64,000 nt of DNA from Bin52 sp965213935 (GTDB lineage Bacteria > Pseudomonadota > Alphaproteobacteria > Thalassobaculales > Thalassobaculaceae): positions 434,001-498,000 of the forward strand of contig CBDCAO010000010.1 of the NCBI GenBank assembly GCA_965213935.1. Reading direction: 5' to 3'. Below, piece after piece: positions 52,498-61,669 of the stretch; positions within the stretch are counted from its first letter, which is position 1, and each line of letters starts with the position of its first letter. Under the pieces are notes generated by a model. That model ran no database searches and was not told where the DNA came from. It was given only the letters and a program-made list of their open reading frames with translations. A program made the position numbers and the translations under genes.

Positions 52498-53316
52498 ATG
52501 GAAGACACCGCGTACGGGGTACTCGAGAACAAGGGCTACGTGACCGTCCTGTGGCTGGCGCTGATGCTTGCCGGCGAACGACTGCTGCCGGCGGTGGCCC
52601 GGCTTGGCGGCTGGCGCCGGGTCCTGCGCAATGTCGGTCTGTGGGGGTTGAATATCGGTCTGTCCCTGGTTCTGGTGATCCCGCTGTCATACTGGGCTGC
52701 CGATACCGCGCTCGACTGGCGCCCGGGCTGGCTTGGCGGCTGGACCGGGCTCGTCCTTGACGTGCTGCTGCTCGACGTCCTCATTTACTGGTGGCACCGG
52801 GCAAACCACGTGGTTCCGGTGCTCTGGCGCTTCCACGAGATCCACCACCTGGACGAGTTTCTCGACGTCTCGTCCGCGGTCCGGTTCCACTTCGGCGAGG
52901 TGGCGCTGTCAGCGGTGTTCCGGGCACTTGTTATCGTGGTTTTCGACATGTCGATCGTCTCGGTGCTGGTGTTCGAGACCCTGGTGCTGGCACTGGCCGC
53001 CTTCCACCATTCCAACCTTCGACTCGCACCCGTGTTCGAGCGGGGCCTGGCCCGCATCATCGTCACCCCGTCCATTCACTGGGTGCATCACCACGCTGTC
53101 CGGCGCGATACCGATTCGAACTATGCGACCATCCTGAGCCTGTGGGACCGGCTGTTCGGATCACGCAGCTCGACGACGAGGTCCGCGGGGATGCCGATCG
53201 GTGTCGAGGGGGCAGGCGACCATGCCTTCGGAACCCTCGTGGTCCGCCCGTTCCTTCCGCGGCGTCCTACCGGAACGAACCCGGATCGTCCTCGAACTGG
53301 TCCTGGTCCACGTTGA
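52498..53316 (+). CDS. Fatty acid hydroxylase/sterol desaturase family protein
   Basis: A 272-residue integral membrane di-iron enzyme with about four hydrophobic segments. The His clusters HRANH (near 101), HEIHH (near 115), HHSN and HWVHHH match the eight-His metal site of the family. It hydroxylates or desaturates lipids, carotenoids or sterol-like substrates. It is divergent from the amidotransferase gene with 56 bases between, and its last 50 bases overlap lolA, which reads the other way. Confidence 0.88.
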   Translation: MEDTAYGVLENKGYVTVLWLALMLAGERLLPAVARLGGWRRVLRNVGLWGLNIGLSLVLVIPLSYWAADTALDWRPGWLGGWTGLVLDVLLLDVLIYWWHRANHVVPVLWRFHEIHHLDEFLDVSSAVRFHFGEVALSAVFRALVIVVFDMSIVSVLVFETLVLALAAFHHSNLRLAPVFERGLARIIVTPSIHWVHHHAVRRDTDSNYATILSLWDRLFGSRSSTTRSAGMPIGVEGAGDHAFGTLVVRPFLPRRPTGTNPDRPRTGPGPR

Positions 53317-53920
53317 AGAGGGAGCGTTCGAGTTCGATCCCCCGCTGGATCTCGAACAGCGATATCCTGACTTCGATCCCCTGTGCATCGGTGACCAGCC
53401 ATTGGCGCAGCATGAGCGGCGAACGGCTGAACGACAGCCGCAGCGATCCGGCATCCGGATCCTCGCGCGAACGAAGCGTGATCTCGATGACCCGTTCCGT
53501 GCGTCTCGTGCCCGTCACCTCGTAGGCGCGTTCGAGGTCCACCTGCTCGGCGGTCAGCACCGAGAGCGGGGTGAGGTGCAGCGGGATGTTGTTGATCTGG
53601 CGCAGTTGATGATCGACGACAACCAGGAACACGCCGTTGGAGACCAGATCGAGGGTTCCCGGCGGCTCGTACTCGAACCGCATCAGGCCGGGTCGCCTGA
53701 GCATGACCACCCCGGCAGCCGCGGCACCCTCGCTGTCGTTCTGGATGAACCTCGCACGCAGGGTGGACAGGCCTTGGATCCACCCTTCGACCTCGGCGAT
53801 GACCTCGTGGCGCCCGGTGTCGCGGGCGGCGCTCTCTCCGGTGGCGATGGACGCCTGCGGCGCGGCAATCACCGCGGCTGCCAGGAGACCGGCGACCAGC
53901 AGCGCGCGCGCGTGCCGCAC
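53267..53920 (-). CDS. lolA: Outer-membrane lipoprotein carrier LolA
   Basis: A 217-residue periplasmic carrier that receives lipoproteins from LolCDE and delivers them to the outer membrane. The N-terminus RHARALLVAGLLAAAVIA is a signal peptide, followed by a beta-rich domain with STLRARFIQND, RPGLMRFEYEPP and LIV-rich strands typical of LolA. The GTG at 53920 gives this signal peptide and has AGGTGCGGGA just upstream; a GTG at 53962, eight bases after the ftsK stop, would add 14 residues. The ftsK-lolA order is conserved in alphaproteobacteria. Confidence 0.85.
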   Translation of the reverse strand: MRHARALLVAGLLAAAVIAAPQASIATGESAARDTGRHEVIAEVEGWIQGLSTLRARFIQNDSEGAAAAGVVMLRRPGLMRFEYEPPGTLDLVSNGVFLVVVDHQLRQINNIPLHLTPLSVLTAEQVDLERAYEVTGTRRTERVIEITLRSREDPDAGSLRLSFSRSPLMLRQWLVTDAQGIEVRISLFEIQRGIELERSLFNVDQDQFEDDPGSFR

Positions 53921-53969
53921 TCCCGCACCTGGTGCCGGGAAACGAACGGGTCGGTGCCGCACGACAGTG

Positions 53970-56324
53970 TCAGGCGTCGTCGTGACTGCCGACCAGCACC
54001 TCGCGCTTGCCGACGTGGTTTGCCGCACTGATCACGCCCTCGCTTTCCATGCGGTCGATGAGGGTGGCGGCGCGATTGTACCCGATCTTGAGTTCCCGCT
54101 GGATGAAGCTGGTCGACGCCTTGCGGGTCCGTGCGACGATGGCAACTGCCTGGTCATAGAGGTTGTCGCCGCTGTCCTCCGATCCCAGACCGAATGTCTC
54201 GAGCGGATCTCCGACAGCGTCGTCCTGGGTGACCGTCTCGTCGTACTCCGGCGCACCCTGGCTGCGCAGGTGCTCGACCACAGACTCGACCTCGGCATCG
54301 GTGACAAAGGGGCCGTGCACCCGGACCAGGCGGCCGCCACCGGCCATGTAGAGCATGTCGCCCTGCCCGAGCAGCTGTTCGGCGCCCTGTTCGCCGAGAA
54401 TGGTGCGGCTGTCGATCTTCGATGTGACCTGGAAGCTGATCCGTGTCGGAAAGTTCGCCTTGATGGTGCCGGTGATCACGTCAACCGACGGCCGCTGAGT
54501 GGCCATGATCACGTGGATACCTGCAGCGCGCGCCATCTGGGCCAGCCGCTGCACGGCTCCCTCGATCTCCTTGCCGGCCACCAGCATCAGGTCGGCAACC
54601 TCGTCGATCACGACGACGATGTGGGGCAGCTGGTCCAGGTCGAGGATCTGGTCCTCGAACAGCGGCCTGCCGGTCTCGCCGTCGAACCCGACCTGCACCC
54701 GGCGTTTCAGCACCTCGCCGCGGGCGCTGGCCTGGGCCAGCCGGGCGTTGTAGCTTTCGATGTTGCGCACGCCGAGCTTGGACATGGCTCCGTAGCGCTT
54801 GACCATCTCGCCCACCGCCCACTTGAGTGCCACCACCGCCTTCCTCGGATCGGTGACCACCGGTGTCAGCAGGTGCGGAATGCCCTGGTAGACCGACAGT
54901 TCCAGCATCTTCGGGTCGATCATGATCAGCCGGCAGCGCTCGGGAGGCAGTGTGTAGAGCAGCGACAGGATCATGGTGTTGACAGCGACCGACTTGCCGG
55001 AGCCGGTGGTCCCGGCAATCAGCAGGTGCGGCATGCTGGCGAGATCGACCACCATGGGATCGCCGCCGATGTCGCAGCCGAGCGCAATCGGCAACCTGGC
55101 CGTGCTCGCGCTGTAGGCCGGGGATTCGAGCAACTCGCGCAGGTACACGGTTCGGCGTTGCTTGTTGGGAAGCTCGATTCCGATCGCGTTCTGTCCCGGA
55201 ACGCTGGCAAGCCGGACCGACAGGGCGGTCATGGACCGGGCGATGTCATCGGCCAGGCCGATGACACGGGCGGCACGGGTGCCCCGCGCCGGTTCCAGTT
55301 CGTAGAGCGTGATCACCGGCCCGGTCCGGATATTCGCGATCTCGCCCTTGACCTTGTAGTCCTTGAGGACCGCCTCGAGCATGCGGGCATTGGCCTCGAG
55401 TGTCTCGGGCGGTGTCTCGTTGGTGCGGCCCTGCTCGCCGGACTCGAGCAGATCGAGAGGTGGCAGCACGTGGCCATCCTTTGCCTGGAGATCGAGCGCC
55501 GCCTGCTGCGGCGTTTTCGCGCGCCTCGATGTTCGGGTCGACCTGCGCCGTCTTGCCGGTGTTCCGGTCCGCAGCGCCGGCTGCGATGCCGGTTCGGGAT
55601 CCTCGAACTCCCCGGCATCCGCTGTCACGGGGCCCGACAGGACGGGATCGCGGCGTGACATTCTGGACCGCCGGGCCGGACGGGTGGGCGGACGTGCGAA
55701 CAGCGAGCGCGTTCCGAGCACCAGGGCGGCGACGGCGGCACGGGGCCACCGCCAGGCCAGGCGTCGCCACCACTCGAGCGAGATGCCGTGACTCCATACT
55801 CCGAGGCTGCCCGCAAGCAGCGCGAGCGCGACCGTGGCAAGGATCGGACGGGCCGCAAGTGACGCGTCGAGTCCCAGCAGGAAGGACATCAGCATGTCGC
55901 CGACTGCGCCTCCGAGACCCTGGTCGAGCGGCCAGGCCGCCGGAGCAGGCAGCCCGGATGCAAAGGCTGCAAAAACGATCAGGGTCACCGGCAGCAGCAG
56001 GAGACGCCGCAGCATCCGCGGGATCGTGCTGGTGAGCAGCAACTGCAGCCCCCAGGCCCCGAGCACCGTCATCGGCAGGACAGCGGCGATCCCGAGGTAC
56101 TGGAGCAGCATGTCCGACGCCACCGAACCGGTCAGCCCCAGTACATTGGAAATGGTTCCGTCTCCCGCCGAGTTCAGGGACGGATCCGTGGAGGAATATG
56201 TGAGAAGTGCCGCGGCGAGGGCTGCAACCAGTGTCAGGAATCCGAGTCCGGCCAGGCCCGTGAGGCAGCGTCGGATGCCGTGGCGCAGCATGTCGGGGAG
56301 CAGGTCGGACGTGTCGGTGGTCAT
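53970..56324 (-). CDS. ftsK: DNA translocase FtsK
   Basis: A 784-residue DNA pump for chromosome segregation at the septum. Four hydrophobic segments lie within residues 20-200, a Pro/Arg-rich linker spans about 205-290, the alpha/beta motor has Walker A LIAGTTGSGKSVAVN and Walker B HIVVVIDEVADLM, with the MATQRPSVDVITG motif, and the C-terminal gamma domain (KASTSFIQRELKIGYNRAA) would recognise KOPS sequences. The linker is much shorter than in E. coli, as usual in alphaproteobacteria. It begins 39 bases after the aminotransferase stop. Confidence 0.96.
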   Translation of the reverse strand: MTTDTSDLLPDMLRHGIRRCLTGLAGLGFLTLVAALAAALLTYSSTDPSLNSAGDGTISNVLGLTGSVASDMLLQYLGIAAVLPMTVLGAWGLQLLLTSTIPRMLRRLLLLPVTLIVFAAFASGLPAPAAWPLDQGLGGAVGDMLMSFLLGLDASLAARPILATVALALLAGSLGVWSHGISLEWWRRLAWRWPRAAVAALVLGTRSLFARPPTRPARRSRMSRRDPVLSGPVTADAGEFEDPEPASQPALRTGTPARRRRSTRTSRRAKTPQQAALDLQAKDGHVLPPLDLLESGEQGRTNETPPETLEANARMLEAVLKDYKVKGEIANIRTGPVITLYELEPARGTRAARVIGLADDIARSMTALSVRLASVPGQNAIGIELPNKQRRTVYLRELLESPAYSASTARLPIALGCDIGGDPMVVDLASMPHLLIAGTTGSGKSVAVNTMILSLLYTLPPERCRLIMIDPKMLELSVYQGIPHLLTPVVTDPRKAVVALKWAVGEMVKRYGAMSKLGVRNIESYNARLAQASARGEVLKRRVQVGFDGETGRPLFEDQILDLDQLPHIVVVIDEVADLMLVAGKEIEGAVQRLAQMARAAGIHVIMATQRPSVDVITGTIKANFPTRISFQVTSKIDSRTILGEQGAEQLLGQGDMLYMAGGGRLVRVHGPFVTDAEVESVVEHLRSQGAPEYDETVTQDDAVGDPLETFGLGSEDSGDNLYDQAVAIVARTRKASTSFIQRELKIGYNRAATLIDRMESEGVISAANHVGKREVLVGSHDDA

Positions 56325-56363
56325 GGCCTTTGTCCTCGTGCGAATCAGGGCATCCCGCCGCGG

Positions 56364-57563
56364 TCACTTGCCGAAGAGCATGTCCGCGAGCCTGGTGAGC
56401 CCGGCGCGCGTGGTCTCGGCGTCATTGACCAGGGCAATACGCAGGTAGGGCAGGCCCGGGTTGCGCCCGTCGGCGTCCTCACGCGCCATCAGCGCGCCGG
56501 GAACGGTCTTCACCGCGGTCTCGCGCCACAGTCTGCGCGCGGCCTTCATGCCGTCGCCGACATCCAGCCACAGAAAGAAGCCCGACGGCGGAATGAACAC
56601 GTCGGTGCGTGGCGCCAGCACTTCCTCGGCGATCTCGAAGTTGCGGGCATAGTGGGCGCGGTTGCCCGCCACATGGTCGTCGTCGTTCCACAGGGCAGTC
56701 GAGGCGTGGAGGATCGGCAAGGGCAGCGGCACTCCGCCGAAGGTGACGAACTGCTGATAGCGGCGGATGATCGCTGGATCCCCGACCAGGAAGCCGGAGC
56801 GAAACCCCGGTGCGTTGGAACGTTTCGACAGGGAGTGGAACGAGACCAGGTTCGCGAGATCTCCGTCGAACGCTCCCTCGGTCTGCAGGCCGCCGAACGG
56901 CGGCTCACCCCGGTAGATCTCGCAGTAACACTCGTCCAGCGCCAGCACGAAGTCATGCTGGCGCGCAAGGCGCAGTGCGCGTCGCAGGTAGTCCGGTCCG
57001 GCCTGGGTTCCCTGCGGATTGGCCGGTGTGCACAGGTAAAACACCGAGGTGCGCGCCAGCAGCCCGTCGTCGAGCGCGTCGAGATCAGGCAGGTGGTTGT
57101 GTTCGATCGGGGTCGGCAGGTAGATCGGCTCGGCACCGCCGGCAATCGCGGCACCCTGGTAGACATGGTAGAACGGGTTGGGAATCAGCACCGCCGGGCG
57201 CTGGCCGTTCTTCTGTGGCGGTGTGCAGACGAATCCCATCTGATAGAGCGGTGCCCGGGTGCCCGACGTCGGGATCACGTGACGTTCGGGGTCGAGACTG
57301 CCCGGCGCGAGTGCGAACCGGCGGGTGAGCCAGTTTACAACCGCGGTACGAAACGCGATGTCTCCTGCAGGCGGAGGATACCTGTTCCACAGCCCGGCAT
57401 GTTCGGCAAGCACATCGGTTCCGAGGTCGGGCACCGGCAATTGCGGCTCGCCGATCGACAGCAGGATCGGCGGTTCGTTCGAAACCGGTGGCTCGGTACC
57501 GAGTGTCGCGTTCAGACGAGCGAAGGTATACTGGTCGAACGGTTCAAGGGCCGGGTTCAGCAT
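56364..57563 (-). CDS. dapC: Class I/II aminotransferase, DapC-like
   Basis: A 399-residue PLP enzyme of fold type I. The PLP-binding Lys is in SFHSLSKRSNAPGFR and the Asp of the pyridine pocket is in ALDECYCEIYR; the Arg that binds carboxylate is in LPYLRIALV near the C-terminus. Start MNPALEPFDQYTFARLN-like and the placement before ftsK match N-succinyldiaminopimelate aminotransferases of alphaproteobacteria, acting in lysine and peptidoglycan precursor synthesis. Specificity in this family cannot be settled from sequence alone. Confidence 0.82.
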   Translation of the reverse strand: MLNPALEPFDQYTFARLNATLGTEPPVSNEPPILLSIGEPQLPVPDLGTDVLAEHAGLWNRYPPPAGDIAFRTAVVNWLTRRFALAPGSLDPERHVIPTSGTRAPLYQMGFVCTPPQKNGQRPAVLIPNPFYHVYQGAAIAGGAEPIYLPTPIEHNHLPDLDALDDGLLARTSVFYLCTPANPQGTQAGPDYLRRALRLARQHDFVLALDECYCEIYRGEPPFGGLQTEGAFDGDLANLVSFHSLSKRSNAPGFRSGFLVGDPAIIRRYQQFVTFGGVPLPLPILHASTALWNDDDHVAGNRAHYARNFEIAEEVLAPRTDVFIPPSGFFLWLDVGDGMKAARRLWRETAVKTVPGALMAREDADGRNPGLPYLRIALVNDAETTRAGLTRLADMLFGK

Positions 57564-57604
57564 CGCGACTTCCGTGCGGTCTCGACGTGATCGACAACCG
57601 CTCG

Positions 57605-57633
57605 AGTATAGGACGCACGCTGTTAAGCAACAA
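57605..57633 (-). promoter_or_regulatory. Probable sigma-70-type promoter for the aminotransferase-ftsK-lolA operon
   Basis: On the minus strand TTGTTG, a 17-base spacer and TATACT, about 42 bases upstream of the aminotransferase start, in a short AT-rich island (57610-57660). Both hexamers and spacing fit the housekeeping consensus well. Confidence 0.6.
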
Positions 57634-57956
57634 CTTTAATCGTTTCCGATAACTTGATGAAGTCCGGTCCAGTCCGGTGCGTGCTGCAAGCCCAATTGCG
57701 AGCAGGTCATCGGGTGGCGCCGTCCCGGTTCTCCGCGCAAGGGCCCCCGGTCTGCCCCAGAACCCGACCCGAGTCGCGCCGGCGACATGGCTGTTGTGCG
57801 TGCGTTCGATCGCGCGATTCGCTCCCCGGGCACGCTGGCCATCGCGGTCGGGGAGATCGGGACCGGACTCCGACCTCCGGCCGGGGCGGTTGATAGGAGT
57901 GCGGCGCACAGACGACCAGCCCTTCGCATTGGGACTTACATAGAAAGGTTGTCGGC
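57634..57956 (-). other. Region downstream of tnpB; possible DUF2188-like start, possible omega-RNA
   Basis: A minus-strand frame begins at 57960 with an ATG overlapping the tnpB stop (ATGA) and reads MSRQPFYVSPNAKGWSSVRR, which resembles the start of DUF2188 proteins, then degenerates into low-complexity sequence. It may be a broken gene. In TnpB systems the guide RNA is encoded across the 3' end of tnpB and just beyond, so part of this stretch may specify it. Neither point can be settled here. Confidence 0.3.
57919..57930. repeat. 12-base direct repeat flanking tnpB, 3' side
   Basis: GCCCTTCGCATT, identical to 59310-59321 on the 5' side of tnpB. Could mark element ends or be chance. Confidence 0.5.
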
Positions 57957-59183
57957 TCATGCCGTCATCCTTGCTTGTGTGTTCACGGTTCCACGGCCCG
58001 GCACCCCGGCAGCCTCCCCGTGCAGCAGCGCCAGTCCCCGACGCCGTATGGTGCGGGCAGCATTCGCGTCCGCATGATCGGCGTGGCCGCAGGCCACGCA
58101 GTGAAACCGGTCCCGTGTCCTGCGCGATCGGGCATCGACGTGCCCGCACGCTGCACAGGTCTGGCTGGTGTGGCGGGGATCGACCGCGATCACGCGCCCC
58201 GCCTTGTACTCCAGCATCGCGCGCAGGGCGGCCCAGCCGGTGTCGAGAACGACCCGGTTGAGCCCGGCCTTGGCCCGGACATTCGTTCCCGGCTCGTCCG
58301 CCGTGCCCCGGGCGCTTGCCGTCATGGCCTTCACCTTCAGCTCCTCGATCGCGACGGTGTGCGCACCCTCCGCGATCCTGCGCGAGACCTGGTGGTGCCA
58401 GTCGCGCCTTGTGCCGGCCTGGCGCCGTCTCGTCTTCGCCAGACGGGCGCGGGTGCGCGCCCGGCGGCCCGAACCGCGCTTCTGCCGCGCCAGTTTCCGC
58501 GACAGGCGCTTCGCCCGCGCCTCGAGGCGGCGTGTGTCCGGGGCGTGGAACAGCCGTCCGTCGCTCGCCGCGACCTGGCCGGCGTTCATGTCGATGCCGA
58601 TCACTGTCCCGTTATCCTCCGGCTGCGGATGAGCAACCGCATGGCAAACCACGGCATACCAGCGCCCGGCCTCGCGCCTGAGCACCGCCGAAACCGCACG
58701 GGCGTCCGGATACGGGGTGCCGCCGCGCCGGCGTACCGTCATCCAGCCGATACCGGGAAGGCGCAGCCTGCCTGCCTCCAGCCTCACCCCGGAGACGATG
58801 GAGATGCTGTCGAAGCGCCGCCGTCCGCGGAACCGCGGGGAGCCGGGCTTCTGCCCGGCCCTTGCCCGACGGAAGAAGCCGCGGAAGGCCTCGTGCAGGC
58901 GCTTGAGCGTGCCGCGCTGGATGGCGACCGGCACGGCCGCCATCTCCGGCAGCTCCCGGCGGCACACCGTCAGGGACTTCGCCTGGTCGATAGAGGAGAG
59001 CGAGACGCCCGCCAGGCGCCAGGCGTCCGACCGCTCCTGCAGGGCGGCGTTGTACAGCTGGCGCTGCGCCTCCAGCACCCGCTCCAGGCGGCGCCAGTTG
59101 CCCCGCGTCTGCGGCAGCAGACGGTCCGTGACCTGGCGGTGTGCACGCTGCGGTTTCGTCCCGGGTCTTGTCTCGGACGGCAT
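57957..59183 (-). CDS. tnpB: TnpB RNA-guided nuclease (IS200/IS605-type OrfB)
   Basis: A 408-residue TnpB. The RuvC active site is complete: Asp in TVIGIDMNAGQVAA, Glu in TVAIEELKVKAM and the last Asp in HADANAARTI. The zinc finger has CAACGHVDARS and FHCVACGH. The N-terminal RNA/DNA-binding part includes LYNAALQERSDAWRLAG. The ATG at 59183 is favoured, with an earlier in-frame ATG at 59234. No Y1 or serine TnpA is nearby. GC content and codon use are like the host, suggesting long residence. TnpB proteins are guided by an RNA made from the element's end to cut matching DNA. Confidence 0.93.
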   Translation of the reverse strand: MPSETRPGTKPQRAHRQVTDRLLPQTRGNWRRLERVLEAQRQLYNAALQERSDAWRLAGVSLSSIDQAKSLTVCRRELPEMAAVPVAIQRGTLKRLHEAFRGFFRRARAGQKPGSPRFRGRRRFDSISIVSGVRLEAGRLRLPGIGWMTVRRRGGTPYPDARAVSAVLRREAGRWYAVVCHAVAHPQPEDNGTVIGIDMNAGQVAASDGRLFHAPDTRRLEARAKRLSRKLARQKRGSGRRARTRARLAKTRRRQAGTRRDWHHQVSRRIAEGAHTVAIEELKVKAMTASARGTADEPGTNVRAKAGLNRVVLDTGWAALRAMLEYKAGRVIAVDPRHTSQTCAACGHVDARSRRTRDRFHCVACGHADHADANAARTIRRRGLALLHGEAAGVPGRGTVNTQARMTA

Positions 59184-59245
59184 GCGGTGTCTCCCGAACA
59201 ATACGGGAAATATACAGGAAATAACGTGGAACATGCAAGGAAAAA

Positions 59246-59281
59246 CCGCCTGCAGGTCTTCGATTCAGGTCCCGCAGGCGG
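59246..59281. repeat. Inverted repeat upstream of tnpB
   Basis: CCGCCTGC, 20 bases, GCAGGCGG: an eight-base perfect stem just upstream of the tnpB start. IS605-type ends carry short subterminal hairpins, so this may be the left end of the element; a transcription terminator for something upstream is less likely, as no T-run follows. Confidence 0.5.
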
Positions 59282-59919
59282 CATGACGCTGTCAACTTTA
59301 CTCTATAAGGCCCTTCGCATTCTTCCGGTCCTGACCGACTCGAGCACACCATCCGTGGGCGAAACTGCGCTGACCGGGCTGGAGAGCGCTCGCCCGAGCC
59401 GGGGCCCGGGGCGTTCCGGACCGTGCGGCAGAACCGGACAGTCGAGAGGCTCGGCGAGGTGCGGGACGAAGCGTATTCGATGCAGCTTGCAGGTCGAGTT
59501 GAGGCGCCCGCCGCCGGGGTGGGTCTGAAGGCGCCATCCTGTAGGCGGCTGATTGCGTCGGACCGGACGTGATGGCGAGGGGTGCGAACCGGGCCCGTTC
59601 CCGGCCACACTGTCATCGAATGGGTCGCCAGCCTCTGACCCCTGGTCCGGCGGTGGCGAACCCCGGATGGCATCGGGACCGGTGCAATGCCTGAAGCGTG
59701 GTGACGGAAAGGTCGGTGCCGGCAGGGCATCCCGATGCGCGAAAGCCCGGGTGGTGCGACCTGCAGCGCCGGATCCCGCAATCGTGGCGCGGTGCACGGT
59801 GCGGGCTCACGCGCCTGACCGGAACGGAATGTGCGGCCTGATCAGGAGGACACGTCCACATCCGGTGGTGCGGTCCGGCCCGGCGGCCGGGAAGGGCTGC
59901 GCCGGGCCGGGACCGGGGT
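59282..59919. other. Gene-free stretch between tnpB and amtB
   Basis: About 640 bases without a supportable gene, apart from the second 12-base repeat copy at 59310-59321. The open frames present have no family resemblance. A short AT-rich segment occurs at 59290-59310. Confidence 0.4.
59310..59321. repeat. 12-base direct repeat flanking tnpB, 5' side
   Basis: GCCCTTCGCATT, identical to 57919-57930. Confidence 0.5.
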
Positions 59920-61254
59920 TCAGATCGTCTGGGAGCCCTGCCCGAATTCCGGGTAGGCATCCATCCCGCACTCCGACCGATCGAGACCCGTGCTCTCCTC
60001 GTCTTCCTCCGGCCGCACCCCGATGGTGACCTTGAGAGCAAGCCAGACAAGGGCGCTGGCAATGAAGGTGAAGGCGCCGATGGCGGCGATGCCTGCCAGC
60101 TGGGTCCCGATGGCCGCCCCGGTATTGCTGAAGACGACCGCAATGGTGCCCCAGATGCCGCACAGCAGGTGAACCGGGATCGCGCCGACCACGTCGTCGA
60201 TCCTGAGCCTGTCGAGCAGCGGGACAGACACGACAACGAGCACCCCGCCGATGGCGCCGATGATGACCGCGAGGCCAGGCGCCGGCATCAGCGGTTCGGC
60301 GGTGATTGCGACCAGTCCGCCAAGCGCCCCGTTCAGTGCCAGCGTCAGGTCGATCTTGCCGTAGATGACCCGCGTGAGAACCATGGCGGCGACCACGCCC
60401 GCGGCGGCCGCGAGGTTGGTGTTGATGTAGATCGCGGCGATCGCGGCCGCGTCGGCGCCGGTCCCGAGAGCCAGCTGCGAACCGCCGTTGAACCCGAACC
60501 ATCCCATCCACAGGATGAAGGTGCCGAGAGTGGCAAGCGGCAGGTTCGACCCCGGCATCGGCGTCACCCGTCCGTCGGCGGTAAACCGGCCCCGACGTGC
60601 GCCGATCACCAGGGCTCCGGCGAGCGCCGCCCAGCCACCGACCGAGTGAACGATGGTGGATCCGGCGAAGTCGGAGAACCCGAGTTCCGAGAGCCAGCCG
60701 CCGCCCCAGGTCCAGGAGCCCTGGATCGGGTAGATGACCGCGGTCAGCATGACGACGAAGATCAGGAACGGCAGCACCCTGACCCGTTCGGCAACCGTGC
60801 CGGAGACGATGGACCCGGCGGCGGCAACGAAGACCATCTGGAAGAACCAGTCGGAACCGGCGGCGTAGAGGTTGCCCTCGTCGGCAACGAACCCGTCGGG
60901 CGTGAGCGACGGGTCGGACGCGCTCCACGGTCCGGGAACACCGATCAGCCCTCCGTCGACTCCGCTGTACATGAGATTGTACCCGATCAGCCAGAAGGTG
61001 AGACCGGCCACCGAATACAGTCCGATGTTCTTGGTGCACTGCACCGTGGTGTTGCGCGAGCGCACCAGGCCGGCCTCGAGCATGCAGAAGCCGGCGGCCA
61101 TCCACATGACGAGGAAGCCGTGAACCAGGAACGAGAGCGTGTTGAATATGAATGCCGTTTCCGCGGAGACGGCTGCCGATGCCGCGCCGCAGACCATCAC
61201 GGTGGAGATGCCGGCGGCGAGGCAGAAGACCATGCAGGTCCTGAACCTGTTCAT
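59920..61254 (-). CDS. amtB: Ammonium transporter AmtB
   Basis: A 444-residue ammonium channel with an N-terminal signal segment, about eleven membrane helices and Amt signatures: GFSDFAGSTIVHSVGGW holds the conserved Asp and the first twin His, and AIPVHLLCGIWG the second. FNGGSQLALG and the cytoplasmic C-terminal tail that PII contacts (near VTIGVRPEEDEEST) are present. It starts 13 bases after glnK, the standard glnK-amtB operon, where GlnK blocks the channel when nitrogen is plentiful. Confidence 0.96.
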   Translation of the reverse strand: MNRFRTCMVFCLAAGISTVMVCGAASAAVSAETAFIFNTLSFLVHGFLVMWMAAGFCMLEAGLVRSRNTTVQCTKNIGLYSVAGLTFWLIGYNLMYSGVDGGLIGVPGPWSASDPSLTPDGFVADEGNLYAAGSDWFFQMVFVAAAGSIVSGTVAERVRVLPFLIFVVMLTAVIYPIQGSWTWGGGWLSELGFSDFAGSTIVHSVGGWAALAGALVIGARRGRFTADGRVTPMPGSNLPLATLGTFILWMGWFGFNGGSQLALGTGADAAAIAAIYINTNLAAAAGVVAAMVLTRVIYGKIDLTLALNGALGGLVAITAEPLMPAPGLAVIIGAIGGVLVVVSVPLLDRLRIDDVVGAIPVHLLCGIWGTIAVVFSNTGAAIGTQLAGIAAIGAFTFIASALVWLALKVTIGVRPEEDEESTGLDRSECGMDAYPEFGQGSQTI

Positions 61255-61267
61255 TTCTCTTGTCCTC

Positions 61268-61606
61268 CTAGAGAGCGTCGGGGCCGGATTCGCCGGTGCG
61301 AATGCGGACTGCGGTTGTCACGTCGATGACGAAGATCTTGCCGTCGCCGATCCGGCCGGTGCGGGCCGACCGCTGGACGGTCTCGACCACGCTGTCCACC
61401 TGCCCGTCGTCGACCACGACCTCGATGCGAACCTTGGGCAGGAAGTTCACCGCGTACTCGGCACCGCGGTAAATCTCGGTCTGCCCCTTCTGGCGCCCGA
61501 ACCCCTTGATCTCGCTCGCGGTCAGACCCTGCACTCCCAGGCCTGTCAGCGCTTCGCGGACCTCCTCGAGCTTGAACGGCTTGATGACCGCCATGACCAG
61601 CTTCAT
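61268..61606 (-). CDS. glnK: PII nitrogen regulatory protein GlnK
   Basis: A 112-residue PII protein that senses ATP/ADP and 2-oxoglutarate. It begins MKLVMAVIKPFKLEEV; the T-loop QTEIYRGAEYAVNFLPK includes the uridylylation Tyr51; B-loop TGRIGDGKIFV and C-terminal R residues complete the family pattern. It lies first in the operon with amtB. Regulation is probably nitrogen-dependent through the sigma-54-like promoter upstream. Confidence 0.96.
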   Translation of the reverse strand: MKLVMAVIKPFKLEEVREALTGLGVQGLTASEIKGFGRQKGQTEIYRGAEYAVNFLPKVRIEVVVDDGQVDSVVETVQRSARTGRIGDGKIFVIDVTTAVRIRTGESGPDAL

Positions 61607-61669
61607 GTCTTGCCTCTCCCCTTCGAGATCGTTGTGCGAGACCTGACCGCGGCCTCGATCACAGTCACA

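Noticed and set aside
53267..53316. 50-base convergent overlap of the fatty-acid hydroxylase and lolA genes as a regulatory device
   Set aside because: Tail overlaps are common in compact genomes (soeC and the MFS gene do the same); nothing further supports regulation.
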